Positions 26,780-35,142 of a DNA stretch of 64,000 bases are shown here, piece by piece (within the stretch, counting starts at the first letter, position 1; every line of letters starts with the position of its first letter). Position numbers and translations under genes: made by a program. The notes beneath the pieces were generated by a model, which worked only from the letters and a program-made list of their open reading frames with translations, had not been told where the DNA came from and did not search any database. The stretch is from Streptomyces lunaelactis (lineage in GTDB: Bacteria > Actinomycetota > Actinomycetes > Streptomycetales > Streptomycetaceae), in NCBI RefSeq assembly GCF_003054555.1, contig NZ_CP026304.1, positions 4,216,001-4,280,000 of the forward strand, given 5' to 3'.

Positions 26780-27034
26780 ATGGCCCACACCGCTTTCCCG
26801 TCCGATCTGGTGGAGGCCCAGCGCGCCTGGGACCGCACCTACGCGGAGCTTGCTGCCCGCGAGGTCCCTTACACGGCACTGCGTCGCCGTCTGCTGCGGC
26901 TGTCCTGCCGCCTCGCTGCCCATCCCTTCTGGGGCACCGATCGGGGCCGGTCGCCTGCGGCCCGGGTGGAGCTGCGCGAGCTGGTCCGCTCACAGGAAGA
27001 AGGGGAGACCCATGGCCGCCGATCACCTCACTGA
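26780..27034 (+). CDS. Small hypothetical helical protein, translationally coupled to LexA-like gene
   Basis: An 84-residue basic, helix-rich protein (LVEAQRAWDRTYAELAAREV, then LLRLSCRLAAHPFW) without signal peptide. ATG 26780 has TTGGAGGC upstream. Its last 23 bases overlap the next start, so both are probably expressed together. It resembles small AICE accessory proteins placed before a LexA-type regulator, but I cannot name a family. Confidence 0.6.
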   Translation: MAHTAFPSDLVEAQRAWDRTYAELAAREVPYTALRRRLLRLSCRLAAHPFWGTDRGRSPAARVELRELVRSQEEGETHGRRSPH

Positions 27035-27230
27035 GCGGCAGGTGAGCATCCTGCGGTGCATCACGGAGTGGATCGCCGAGTACGGGGAGGGCCCCACGAT
27101 CCGAGAGATCGGTAAGAGCGTCGGCCTGTCGAGCACCTCGTCCGTGGCGTACCAGCTCCGCCGGATGGAACAAGCCGGAGTGATCACCCGAACCGGCCGG
27201 CAGTGGCGCTCCTGCCGCCTCGGCAACTGA
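27012..27230 (+). CDS. LexA-type DNA-binding domain protein (no protease domain)
   Basis: A 72-residue protein that is only the LexA winged helix-turn-helix: LTERQVSILRCITEWIAEYG, PTIREIGKSVGLSSTSSVAY. The C-terminal Ser-Lys protease domain of LexA is absent, so it cannot self-cleave and would not respond directly to RecA. Such orphan domains are common in actinobacterial mobile elements. GAAGGGGAGACC precedes the ATG. Probably a local repressor; operator not identified. Confidence 0.8.
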   Translation: MAADHLTERQVSILRCITEWIAEYGEGPTIREIGKSVGLSSTSSVAYQLRRMEQAGVITRTGRQWRSCRLGN

Positions 27231-27266
27231 CGCGGGCCGCCTGGGTCATTGCGCTGGGCCAACGCT

Positions 27267-27647
27267 TCAGCCGATGAGTGCCTCGATTGCGCTTCTGAGG
27301 GTTCCGACGAGCGAGGCGAGGGACGCAGCGGAACCGATCGCGAGGCCCAGCATCTCCAGGGTTTCGGTTAGACGGCGCCCGTCCGGAGTGGGGCTACGCA
27401 ACTCCTCGTCAATCCTGGCGACGGCCTGCCGGCAACTGTCGATGCTGTTCACCTCGTCAGCGTGCGCGTCGAGCGCAGCCGCCAGTTCGGTGAGTCTGTT
27501 CTGCGCGACCAGCAGTCCGGGGTCGTCCGCTGGTCCGCCCGAGACTTGGACCTGGCGCATGTCGCCACCGACCCTGCCGGTGTTGACCTGGTTGCCGCTG
27601 CCGGTGATGTGGGTGCCACCGCCGGCGTTTCCTCGTCCGAATGTCAT
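27267..27647 (-). CDS. Small helical protein with N-terminal Gly/Asn motif shared with its upstream partner
   Basis: A 126-residue protein. Residues about 1-45 are Gly/Asn-rich (THITGSGNQVNTGRVGGDMR), followed by an alpha-helical region (LLVAQNRLTELAAALDAHAD) and a hydrophobic C-terminal helix (GLAIGSAASLASLVGTLRSA). The motif matches the C terminus of the upstream membrane protein (about 16 of 31 positions identical). Its ATG begins two bases after that gene's stop. The helical part recalls small actinobacterial proteins labelled DUF5955, unverified. The pairing geometry resembles amyloid signalling motif pairs, where a shared short motif lets one protein template the other. Confidence 0.6.
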   Translation of the reverse strand: MTFGRGNAGGGTHITGSGNQVNTGRVGGDMRQVQVSGGPADDPGLLVAQNRLTELAAALDAHADEVNSIDSCRQAVARIDEELRSPTPDGRRLTETLEMLGLAIGSAASLASLVGTLRSAIEALIG

Positions 27648-27649
27648 GA

Positions 27650-29539
27650 TCAACCTGCCTTCTCGGTTTCGTTTGCCGGACCGCCTGGCGCGTGGCCTTG
27701 TTGCATGCCACCGCCCATGTTGCCGGTGTTGACCTGGTTGTTGTTGCCGCTGATGTAGTTCTGGGTGATTTCGATGGCCTGGCGTTTGAACTCGCCAGTC
27801 GCCAGTCCGTGGTCGGCAAGAAAGGCGCTCACCGTGTTGAACATGCGTGATTGCAGGATCGACACGTAGCGCTGAACGTCCTCGGTCTGGTGCATGTCCT
27901 CTGTTGTGACACGGCTGCAGTGCTCTCTCAGGCTCACCGGCAGACCATCGTCTTTCTGGCGGACAGCGACAGCGGCCGTGGTGACTGCGGTCAGCAAGCC
28001 GAGGCCGCGTCCGATGGTGGTGTAGGCCCGTGCAGCGAGCGCTACGGTGTCCCCGCACGCATGGAGCGGTGTTTCAGCCAGCTTCCTGGCGAGATCCCAG
28101 CCCGTGGCGGGGGTACCGTTTGCCGAGGGAAGCAGTGGTGCCAGGACATGCGGGCGGGTAACGAAGTGCAGGGTGTTGCCTTCCAGGGCGGCATGCGCGT
28201 ACACCGTTACGACGATCTGACCGTCCCAGGCGACGACTTGCGCGGCGAGGTATCTGCGTGAGAAGTGGCCGGTGGGAGCATCCCGGGCTTCGGTACACAT
28301 CTCGGTGGCCTCCGGCCACTCATGCTTGTCGCCCTCTCCGCTGGTCTGGCTCAGACTCTTCCATCGTCCTTCGGGGACTCCGAAGAACTCCGCCACGTCG
28401 CAGTTCGGCAGGGCGTGAGTCTCGACTAGAGCTCCACAGAGCTTTTCCAGCTCGTCGCGCACCTTGTCGAGCAGCTCGTCTGCCTCGAACTTCTGGCTCT
28501 CGTCGAGGCCGGTGATGTCGGCAGGATCCAAGGATTGGCTATCCTCTTCGTCCTCATTGGTGCGGGCTGCCGTCAGCTGGATACGGGTAGCGCCCCTCGG
28601 CCATGAGTCGAGGCCGGCTCCGACGAAACGATCCGCCCCGCCTTCCTTGTGATACGCGATGCTCTGCCACTGCTCGGTGACCCTGCGCCCATCGATTCTC
28701 TTGGCAGCGAACGGCGCTAGGAAGGGACGCTCGGCGATGTGTTCGCGGCCTGGACGCAGCGACTGCAGGTAGGCATGGCACGCCCAGCGATCAAATAGGT
28801 ACACCGCAGTTATTGCGATCAACAGTTGCGGCGCGACAAGTAATCCGTCCAGTGCGGCATCGCGCAGCACCGGGATGCGTGGTCTGACGAAAGTCCAGAG
28901 GCCAAACAGCACTCCGGCTAGAAGTACAGCGGGCACCAGCGCGCTAAACCCCCACCGCAAGATCGCCTGGCCAGGGCGTCCAACGATGAACTGCCAAAGC
29001 AATACGGTAACGACGATCGCTGCCAGCCCTCGCACATGGGACGCCCCCAGGTAGACCAGCGCCGCTATCAAGAGCGCGCCCCGGAGTCTGCGCTGTCGCC
29101 GTGCAGCAAGGCTGTGCGTGAGCACGGGCGCCAGCCCGAATCCGAAGGACGGCACTGGACGCTTCCGTGCGTACAGCACGTTCGTCAAGGCCCACTGTGC
29201 GAGCGACTCACCGGTGAATTCGTCCAGAGCTCGAATGGGGCGTTGGGGTCTTCCCTGAACTTTGTCCTGCCATCGTCCGAGCCAGTCCCGCGCCTGCCCA
29301 ATACGGTTGACTCGCTCATGCACGGAACCGGCCAGACCTCGGATCACCGAGTTCGTTCTCGGCACCGGGTCCCGCCGCGCATACTCAGTCCGAGCCGAGC
29401 CCCGTCCGGCGACGTAGGCGATCGGCCTCCCATTCACGCTGTCTACAGGGACTCCCGGCACACCTTCGGGCCCCTGCGGCCCGGTGTGATCCGGGCTGCC
29501 CCCCTTGGGTGCCGCAGCCCTCCATGACAGCAGCGGCAT
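27650..29539 (-). CDS. Multi-spanning membrane protein ending in the shared Gly/Asn motif
   Basis: A 629-residue protein with a Pro/Gly-rich cytosolic start and four or five transmembrane helices at about 150-270 (ALLIAALVYLGASHV, AAIVVTVLLWQFIV, ALVPAVLLAGVLFGLWTFV, LIAITAVYLFDRWACHAYL). A large soluble region of about 300 residues follows, with a possible further helix (GLGLLTAVTTAAVAV), and the C-terminal tail has NYISGNNNQVNTGNMGGGMQ. No nuclease, NTPase or TIR motif is visible. ATG 29539 follows GGGGGAGG; an ATG 22 codons earlier is weaker. Operon with the small partner gene. A sensor or effector role is inference. Confidence 0.6.
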   Translation of the reverse strand: MPLLSWRAAAPKGGSPDHTGPQGPEGVPGVPVDSVNGRPIAYVAGRGSARTEYARRDPVPRTNSVIRGLAGSVHERVNRIGQARDWLGRWQDKVQGRPQRPIRALDEFTGESLAQWALTNVLYARKRPVPSFGFGLAPVLTHSLAARRQRRLRGALLIAALVYLGASHVRGLAAIVVTVLLWQFIVGRPGQAILRWGFSALVPAVLLAGVLFGLWTFVRPRIPVLRDAALDGLLVAPQLLIAITAVYLFDRWACHAYLQSLRPGREHIAERPFLAPFAAKRIDGRRVTEQWQSIAYHKEGGADRFVGAGLDSWPRGATRIQLTAARTNEDEEDSQSLDPADITGLDESQKFEADELLDKVRDELEKLCGALVETHALPNCDVAEFFGVPEGRWKSLSQTSGEGDKHEWPEATEMCTEARDAPTGHFSRRYLAAQVVAWDGQIVVTVYAHAALEGNTLHFVTRPHVLAPLLPSANGTPATGWDLARKLAETPLHACGDTVALAARAYTTIGRGLGLLTAVTTAAVAVRQKDDGLPVSLREHCSRVTTEDMHQTEDVQRYVSILQSRMFNTVSAFLADHGLATGEFKRQAIEITQNYISGNNNQVNTGNMGGGMQQGHAPGGPANETEKAG

Positions 29540-29865
29540 CTGCCACCTCCCCCGAGGAAGCTGCTTGTGAGGACCCCACCCTGTGCCACACAGTCCCAAC
29601 TTCACTGGGAAATGACTGCGTCTGGCTCAGAAGCGCCCTCGGGTCGGCCGACACGCTACGAATCGGCCTGGCCTTGAATAGCGGGCGGAGGCATGCTCTC
29701 TTGCCCTCCAACATCACGGCCGCCTGCGGGAATGCCCCCACCACGCTCGGCCGGAGGTGGCCTCCCGCTGCGGTCCGAGTGGTCGCGCGGGTGCGCCGAC
29801 GCACTGGCCTCACCGGCAGATGCGGCAAGCGGAGAGCACGCGGCGTCGGAGCGGTCCAGACAACA
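29540..29865. other. Gene-free stretch upstream of the membrane-protein operon
   Basis: No supported coding region. It presumably contains the promoter for the 29539 operon on the minus strand. Confidence 0.4.
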
Positions 29866-29898
29866 AGCAAGGCCCAGGTCGCTGACCCGGGCCTTGCT
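29866..29898 (-). terminator. Terminator beside tRNA-Gly-like fragment
   Basis: A 10-bp stem AGCAAGGCCC/GGGCCTTGCT directly 3' of the tRNA-Gly-like fragment on the minus strand, the same layout as at the Arg and Ser footprints. Confidence 0.65.
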
Positions 29899-29900
29899 CG

Positions 29901-29947
29901 TGGAGCGGGTGACGGGAATTCAACCCGCGCTCTGAGCTTGGGAAGCT
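29901..29947 (-). repeat. tRNA-Gly(CCC) 3'-end fragment, slightly mutated (att footprint)
   Basis: On the minus strand these bases read as the 3' part of a Streptomyces tRNA-Gly(CCC): anticodon arm AGCTTCCCAAGCT, T arm with altered loop (TTGAATT instead of TTCGATT) and acceptor end CACCCGCTCCA. The 5' half is absent and no intact tRNA-Gly is in the window. Confidence 0.65.
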
Positions 29948-30133
29948 GCGATCATTTGTGGTCAGCTTGGCCGCTGAGCTGGGCAAACGGTCGGGCAGTT
30001 GCCTCGTCGGTGGCGCTTGCTTTCACCGTGATTCCCCGCTGTTCCCCGCTCGTTCTGGTGCGGTTGTGGTGCGGTCCGCATCACCAGACCGCTTCATCAG
30101 AGACCCCTTCCACGCCCTGGCGTAGCGTCGTGC

Positions 30134-30643
30134 TCACCCTCGCTGCGCTTGCCGCGGTTCCACGTGATGACACCTTTCCTGCTGGGTGTAGCCGCCGGGA
30201 ACGTCCACGCTCACGGAATCCCAGAAGGGCTCAGACTCGCGGAAGTGTCCGCCGCCCGTGTGCCACTGGACTCCGGGGTAGGCGCGGCGCAGAGACCAGA
30301 GAGCGGCTGAAGCGAGGCCGCAGCGCTTGTAGCCCTCATAGGAGTAAGGCGATTCCACCCAGCCGATCTCGCACAGATCGCAGACCACGTACTCGACCTC
30401 GAAAGCCAGGTCGGATCTGAAGTAGGCCGCTCGGATGCGCCAACCTGTCCGCTCATAGTGCCCGGCGGGTCGGTCGACCCAGGGTCTCGGCAGGGCGGCA
30501 GTCCGGTCGAAGCGGTAGGACTCGGGGTATACCCATCGGCGGAGCCGATCGCGCCAGGTCGGCTTGTCGGGCCACTCCCGTACCCAATACACGTCGTCAG
30601 CGAGTTGGGCCAGGGCGCGGATCGCTGTTTCCTTCTCTGCCAT
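30134..30643 (-). CDS. Hypothetical protein with a possible GNAT-like core
   Basis: A 169-residue soluble protein. The segment YKRCGLASAALWSLRRAYPG looks like the acetyl-CoA-binding loop and helix of GNAT acetyltransferases, followed by VQWHTGGGHFRESEPFW. The N-terminal part (ALAQLADDVYWVREWPDKPT) is unlike classical GNATs. ATG 30643 has GGAGAGCCC upstream. It sits between tRNA-Gly-like scars with other accessory genes. Function uncertain. Confidence 0.6.
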   Translation of the reverse strand: MAEKETAIRALAQLADDVYWVREWPDKPTWRDRLRRWVYPESYRFDRTAALPRPWVDRPAGHYERTGWRIRAAYFRSDLAFEVEYVVCDLCEIGWVESPYSYEGYKRCGLASAALWSLRRAYPGVQWHTGGGHFRESEPFWDSVSVDVPGGYTQQERCHHVEPRQAQRG

Positions 30644-30933
30644 GGGCTCTCCGTCCGTGCTTCTGCAAGTGTCGTGGGTCTCGGTCAGTCGTGGGGGCTG
30701 TCGTTCAGCACTGCGTTAGACAGCCTTGCGAAGCCCCACACGCTTTCCAACTGTGTTGGTGGGGTCTTGGGCTGGGTGCAGGGGCGTTCACCTGCGTTCA
30801 TGGGCGGTCGGTCGTAGAAGCGGCTATCGGCTTCGGTCTCGTCTGAACGGCCATGAACGGTGCTGAATGAGACGGAAACCGAGACGGACGGCAGAGCCAG
30901 GAGTCGCCAGCATCCCCCGAGTCGAGGAGGAGC

Positions 30934-31262
30934 ATGGCACTGGGCCGCAATGGAGCACGACGCATCGTCGTCGACGGCACGGCCTACCGCTGGCGGCGGC
31001 GCAGTGGGTCCGCCTACTTTCAAGCCCTGTCCTGGACACAGTGCACGTTCGCGGTCGAGCATGCAGACGCCCCGGGAGAACGCTCGGGGGCACCACCAAC
31101 CAGCCACATCCGAGCCACTAGCTCGGACGCGAGGCCAAGCATGTACTGCCATCCGACGTGGTCCAAGCCATAGAATCTGCCCTTCGCGAGGGTGGGACCC
31201 CAACAGCTCCGGGCTCCCCGTTCCACCTCGACCAGGGTGCCGGCTTCACGCCCTCGCTTTGA
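30934..31262 (+). pseudogene. Conserved hypothetical gene broken by a frameshift and an amber codon
   Basis: The gene starts in one frame (MALGRNGARRIVVDGTAYRW, then TQCTFAVEHAD) and continues after a shift near 31080 in another (LGGTTNQPHPSH, LGREAKHVLPSDVVQAIESA), ending TAPGSPFHLDQGAGFTPSL and a stop. A TAG stands between PSH and LGRE where relatives appear to have Trp. The restored product of about 108 residues resembles a common small Streptomyces protein of unknown function. Two independent lesions argue for real decay rather than sequencing error. Confidence 0.7.
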
Positions 31263-31386
31263 GGGGAGCAAAGGGTGAGCACCCCTTTAGGGACTCGCTT
31301 CGACTGGCAGGCGGTTGATCAGAAACTCAGCGAGCCTCCTGTAAAGCCGTCATCTCGTCCGCTGCGTAGCTGATTTAATCCCACCC

Positions 31387-32043
31387 ATGGAGATCCTTGC
31401 GGGGGACTGGTGGGCCTCCGGCTCCCTATGGCAGTTCATCATCACGATCATCGCGGGCATCGCGGTCGGCGTCCTTGGCGCATGGGCCACGTTCAGGTCG
31501 AACAACCCGAAGCACAGGATCAACTGGTGGGTGAAGTCCAATACCCCCCTCATCAGCTTGCCGCAGTTCTCCGCGGGTAGCGGGCCACTCACTGTCAACC
31601 TCGGTCCGGATCAACTGAGTCAGCCCCGCATCGTTGAGCTAGTCATTGCCAACCAGGGGCGACGCGACATCACGGCAGACATGTTCCATGCAAGCGAGCC
31701 GATCAGGTTTGACCTCGGCCATGAGGTCAAAGCGATCTTGGAGGTAGCGAACGTCCCAGTCGGCAGCTTGCGTCCAGACCTGGCTACCGGCCGACAGGTC
31801 ACCCTGGCCAGTCCTGGGAGCGTTCGCGGGTGGCTTGACGTCAAGCCGTCCCTCCTACGTCGCGGGCAGGTCGTCACTGTGACCTTGCTGGTCGACGGCG
31901 ACGAGCGGAAGGTGAAGTGCGAGCGCTTCCCGCTGATCAACGTCACGCCAGTGGAAGGACCGCCGGGGGCGCGCAAGCGTGCATTCGCTGAGGCGTTTAC
32001 CACCGCGGCGCTGTCGGTGGGGCCGCTTCGCATCATGCGGTAA
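31387..32043 (+). CDS. Membrane-anchored hypothetical protein
   Basis: A 218-residue protein with one N-terminal transmembrane helix (QFIITIIAGIAVGVLGAWAT) and a soluble, probably beta-rich domain with no recognised motif. It might be cytosolic or exported depending on topology; positive residues after the helix (RSNNPKHR) suggest a cytosolic C terminus. It starts five bases after TTTAATCCC without a strong ribosome site. Accessory gene of the island's left half. Confidence 0.65.
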   Translation: MEILAGDWWASGSLWQFIITIIAGIAVGVLGAWATFRSNNPKHRINWWVKSNTPLISLPQFSAGSGPLTVNLGPDQLSQPRIVELVIANQGRRDITADMFHASEPIRFDLGHEVKAILEVANVPVGSLRPDLATGRQVTLASPGSVRGWLDVKPSLLRRGQVVTVTLLVDGDERKVKCERFPLINVTPVEGPPGARKRAFAEAFTTAALSVGPLRIMR

Positions 32044-32066
32044 TTGAACCCTAATGAGCGTTTGGG

Positions 32067-32099
32067 TACCCGCGGTGAGCCCTTAGCTTGGGAAGCTCC
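32067..32099 (-). repeat. Possible second tRNA-Gly(CCC)-derived fragment
   Basis: ACCCGCG and AGCTTGGGAAGCTC match the T arm and anticodon arm of tRNA-Gly(CCC) with altered spacing. With 29901-29947 it could bracket a 2.1-kb sub-element. The match is short and degenerate. Confidence 0.35.
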
Positions 32100-32269
32100 T
32101 CAGAGACCCGCGATCAGGGGCGGAAGCGGCGAGCGCGTCCGGAGGGGCGGTCATCGTTGGTCGTCTTCGGTCGACGTTGGGCCCCTTCGGACGGCCCACA
32201 GACGGCCCGCGTCCGGGCCCGAAGCGGGGGCCAAGAAGCCGCAGAAACCGCAGTCGAATGGGCGCTGCC

Positions 32270-32506
32270 AATCAGTCGGCGCCCATCATGCACCTGCACC
32301 TGCGCCGCGTCGCTGTCGAGGGCATCGAGCACGCGCACCGAGTACGCCTCAAGCATGTGGCTCTCTACCTCTTCGCGAGTGAACCACTACACGTCGACCG
32401 ATTCGCTAGAGGTGCGCGCTCCCCTCCAACCGGTCGGCATAGAAACACGAGGGCCACGATGCCGCGCGCCAAGTTCTTGAGAAGCGACTCGCTGGGTCCG
32501 TGACCT
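32270..32506 (-). pseudogene. Second NUDIX hydrolase remnant
   Basis: LKNLARGIVALVFLCRPVGG in one frame, then after a shift and a TAG codon WFTREEVESHMLEAYSVRVL in another, then DALDSDAAQVQVHDGRRLIG. This is the C-terminal half of a NUDIX protein similar to the pseudogene at 9188-9604 (TRGIVALVFRCKPSGG, then EVYAIRLLDALDGNGPHVRS). The Nudix box itself is lost. Confidence 0.7.
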
Positions 32507-32655
32507 GCGGTCGCATAATGGATCAAGCTGTGACCTGCGGTGAGCTGTCGACAGTGGCTCACGTTGATCATTACTGGGTGTCCTCCCACGGCTCTGACAC
32601 GGCCCCGGTCGGCCCTCCTATCCGGGATGAACGCGTCTCCGCGAGACATTCAAGG

Positions 32656-32689
32656 TGCCCCGACAGGATTCGAACCTACGCACACGGCT
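32656..32689 (-). repeat. Degenerate tRNA-Arg(CCT)-like 3'-end fragment
   Basis: This matches the fragment at 34854-34888 with one deletion and about two substitutions: T arm and acceptor end, minus strand. Together they bracket the metallophosphoesterase gene. Confidence 0.6.
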
Positions 32690-33200
32690 ACGGAGAGCAT
32701 GCCGAGACCATCGTGCACAGCTCTCCTCACCTGCGTGTACGCCGAATGGTGGCGCTGCTGTAACGGGTCTCTATCGCATACCGTGCGCGGGTGCTCCACC
32801 CCCTCCATCTGGGTCCCGCTGTAGGGCCTCTGAGACCGTCTGCTTCCGCAGGAAGTAGTGCGGCTACGGAGTCGCGCCCCGTGATCGACGTCAATGCCGC
32901 AACGACAGATGGGCCAAGCCGCCGGCATTGGTCGTCGTTGGCCGCTGCAGGTCTCCCTCTGACGGTGCAGAGACGGCTCTGGCAGGCGATCTCTTCCCTC
33001 TGAACGCGATCATGGTTCCTCGACACCAGTCCGAGTCCGTCTCTGATTTCCTCCCCTAACAGGCACCGCTGTGCCTCCTCTCCGGCGCGGTGCTGGCGCA
33101 CCCCAGCAGATCTCACGGGGCCACGAGGTGCGTGGTGACACATTCCTTCGTAGACTCGATCAGAGGGGAAGTAGGCAGGTCACCGTTGGAAGCGAGAGCC
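32690..33200. other. Gene-free stretch before the metallophosphoesterase
   Basis: No supported gene. The coding start of the next gene could lie up to 111 bases earlier (ATG 33090), but that segment lacks conserved features. Confidence 0.4.
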
Positions 33201-34790
33201 ATGGGGACCAGAGGCCTGGAATCACCTAACATCCTTTCATGTTTGGTATCTCAAGGGGAGCCACCTCCCAATTTGACGTACGAGGCCATTTATGTCTTCG
33301 TAAGAGACATCCTCGAAGGGGAAGGTCTCCGACTCCTGACCCATCCGTCTGATTCGCCCGATGAAATACGAAATTGGGCTACTTGGGTCGCACAGGCGTA
33401 CAATCTCCGCCAAAAATGCTCTGGCAAACCAGCACCCGCAGATGCGGCCGACGTTCATCGCATATTTCGCCCTCTCCTGCGGATATTGCGCAGCTACGAC
33501 CTAGTTGTAGTGCCTGTTGGCTCGTGGCAGGACGTTCGAGAACTTGAACAGATGGCTTCCGAGGCTGCAAGCGCTCCGGGAATCCTGGTTGCGCTACCTG
33601 CGGAGTTCTACGGAGCCGACGACAGCGTTCGCGTGCACGACCCTGACGAGGGCGTAGAGGTTGCCGTCAAGAGACGAGATTTGTGGCCTGGTGTAATCGT
33701 GGGCATGAGGACCGGCAGGTCCGTCTTCATTCCTGGCGATACGGCCCACAAATCACTTCACGACATGGTCCAATGGATGCAGATCAGTCAAGAACGCCCA
33801 GATGTGAAGCAAGATAAGTTCTCCATACAATGGCGCATAATGGTGCAGAACGCTGCAGCGCGAGACGGGAATGTCCGCCGCCGGATACTGCACTTGAGTG
33901 ACCTGCATTTCGGCAGAGAGGATGTCTCGAAGCGGCAGTCGTATCTTGTGGCGGCCCTCTCTGGCGAGCTAGAGAGGGCAGACGAAGTAGTAATTACGGG
34001 GGATCTCTTTGACCAGCCATGGAAGAGGCATGCTCGAGAGTATAAGACATTCGCCAATACTCTGCGGACCATATGCCGCCGACCCCCGATCTGGGTCCCA
34101 GGGAACCACGACCAACGACTCTTCGGAAATAACATTTTCGCGCGCGGTCGACTCCTGCGCGAGCTTGCCGGACTCCATTTCCAGGCATTCGCAGATAACC
34201 CAAGAGCGCGTATGGCTTTCTTTTGCTTCGACTCCTGCCGGAGCGGCATCCTCGCAAGAGGTAAAGTGGACGATGATCAACTGTATGAAATGGCCATGGA
34301 GTATGAGCATGCAGACAACGAAGGCAGGCTCGACGGCTATCTAAAGGTCGCGCTCGTCCACCACCATCCCTACGAGCCTGACGCTTCGCCGGGAGTTGAG
34401 ACCCTGATCGATCCACGGACTTGGATCGGCAGGGAAGAATTTGTTGGGTTCGATGGCCGGGAGGAATTTCGCAACTGGTGCGCTGCGCGAGGAATTGGAC
34501 TGATTCTCCATGGCCACCTCCACACTCCCCGCCTGATCGAAGACTCGATCCCTGTCGATACTGGCAGAGGCACGGACGAGCGACGCCTCATGACGGTAGG
34601 GTGTGGGAGCTCCCTCGGCATCCGCCAGACTCCAATGTTCTTCGACATAATTGAGTGGAGTCCAGAATCGCAGTCTTGGACTGTCGAATTCTTTAAGGAT
34701 CAACGAGGTGGCGGATTCCTTCCGCTTGTTGTGGAGGCAACGCCGAGGATTTCTGAGCACCACCCAACGCGCGGGCGGCATCATCACTAG
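33201..34790 (+). CDS. Calcineurin-like metallophosphoesterase with novel N-terminal domain
   Basis: About 529 residues. The C-terminal half carries all five metallophosphoesterase boxes: DLHFGRE, GDLFDQ, GNHDQ, ALVHHHP and GHLHTP. The N-terminal 230 residues (YDLVVVPVGSWQDVRELEQM, GILVALPAEFYG) match no family I recognise. Members hydrolyse phosphodiesters or nucleic acids with two metals. GC is well below the chromosome average. It lies alone between two tRNA-Arg-like scars, so it looks like acquired cargo; a role in defence is plausible but unproven. The start is uncertain; ATG 33201 was preferred over ATG 33090. Confidence 0.75.
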   Translation: MGTRGLESPNILSCLVSQGEPPPNLTYEAIYVFVRDILEGEGLRLLTHPSDSPDEIRNWATWVAQAYNLRQKCSGKPAPADAADVHRIFRPLLRILRSYDLVVVPVGSWQDVRELEQMASEAASAPGILVALPAEFYGADDSVRVHDPDEGVEVAVKRRDLWPGVIVGMRTGRSVFIPGDTAHKSLHDMVQWMQISQERPDVKQDKFSIQWRIMVQNAAARDGNVRRRILHLSDLHFGREDVSKRQSYLVAALSGELERADEVVITGDLFDQPWKRHAREYKTFANTLRTICRRPPIWVPGNHDQRLFGNNIFARGRLLRELAGLHFQAFADNPRARMAFFCFDSCRSGILARGKVDDDQLYEMAMEYEHADNEGRLDGYLKVALVHHHPYEPDASPGVETLIDPRTWIGREEFVGFDGREEFRNWCAARGIGLILHGHLHTPRLIEDSIPVDTGRGTDERRLMTVGCGSSLGIRQTPMFFDIIEWSPESQSWTVEFFKDQRGGGFLPLVVEATPRISEHHPTRGRHHH

Positions 34791-34853
34791 TCCGGCTCTT
34801 TGGCCAAGGCATCAGCGCTGGTCAACCGCTAGATCGAGCTGGTTGAAGCGAAG

Positions 34854-34888
34854 TGCCCCCGGCAGGATTCGAACCTGCGCACACGGCT
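34854..34888 (-). repeat. tRNA-Arg(CCT)-like 3'-end fragment (orphan att footprint)
   Basis: On the minus strand: AGCCGTGTGCGCAGGTTCGA and on through ATCCTGCCGGGGGCA, the anticodon-arm half, variable loop, T arm and acceptor end typical of Streptomyces tRNA-Arg(CCT). No intact copy occurs in the window. Confidence 0.65.
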
Positions 34889-35142
34889 CGGGAGGCCCCT
34901 TGCGGCTGTGGTAGCGCTGCTGGTCGTGGGTGTGCATGCGGGTACTGAACCTGCTCCAGTCCGCAGATAGTCCACAGGCATCGACATCTGCCTTGTAAGT
35001 TCGGCCGGCACGCCTCGCACCTGGTCACGTCATTGACAGGGCCGTTGTGGACAGCCACCCGAGGCTGTCGCCGTCCATGGCCGTTGATGTCAGGCGTAGA
35101 TGTCAGGCGAGGCCAGTGACCAAGAAGAAGACAAACCTAACT

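Noticed and set aside
32500..32824. Plus-strand frames of 87-94 codons
   Set aside because: They cross the degenerate tRNA-Arg fragment and have no ribosome site or family features.
33201..33900. TIR or SIR2-like domain in the N-terminal part of the metallophosphoesterase
   Set aside because: The strand YDLVVVPVGSW is suggestive, but the conserved TIR Glu loop and SIR2 Asn/His motifs cannot be placed.
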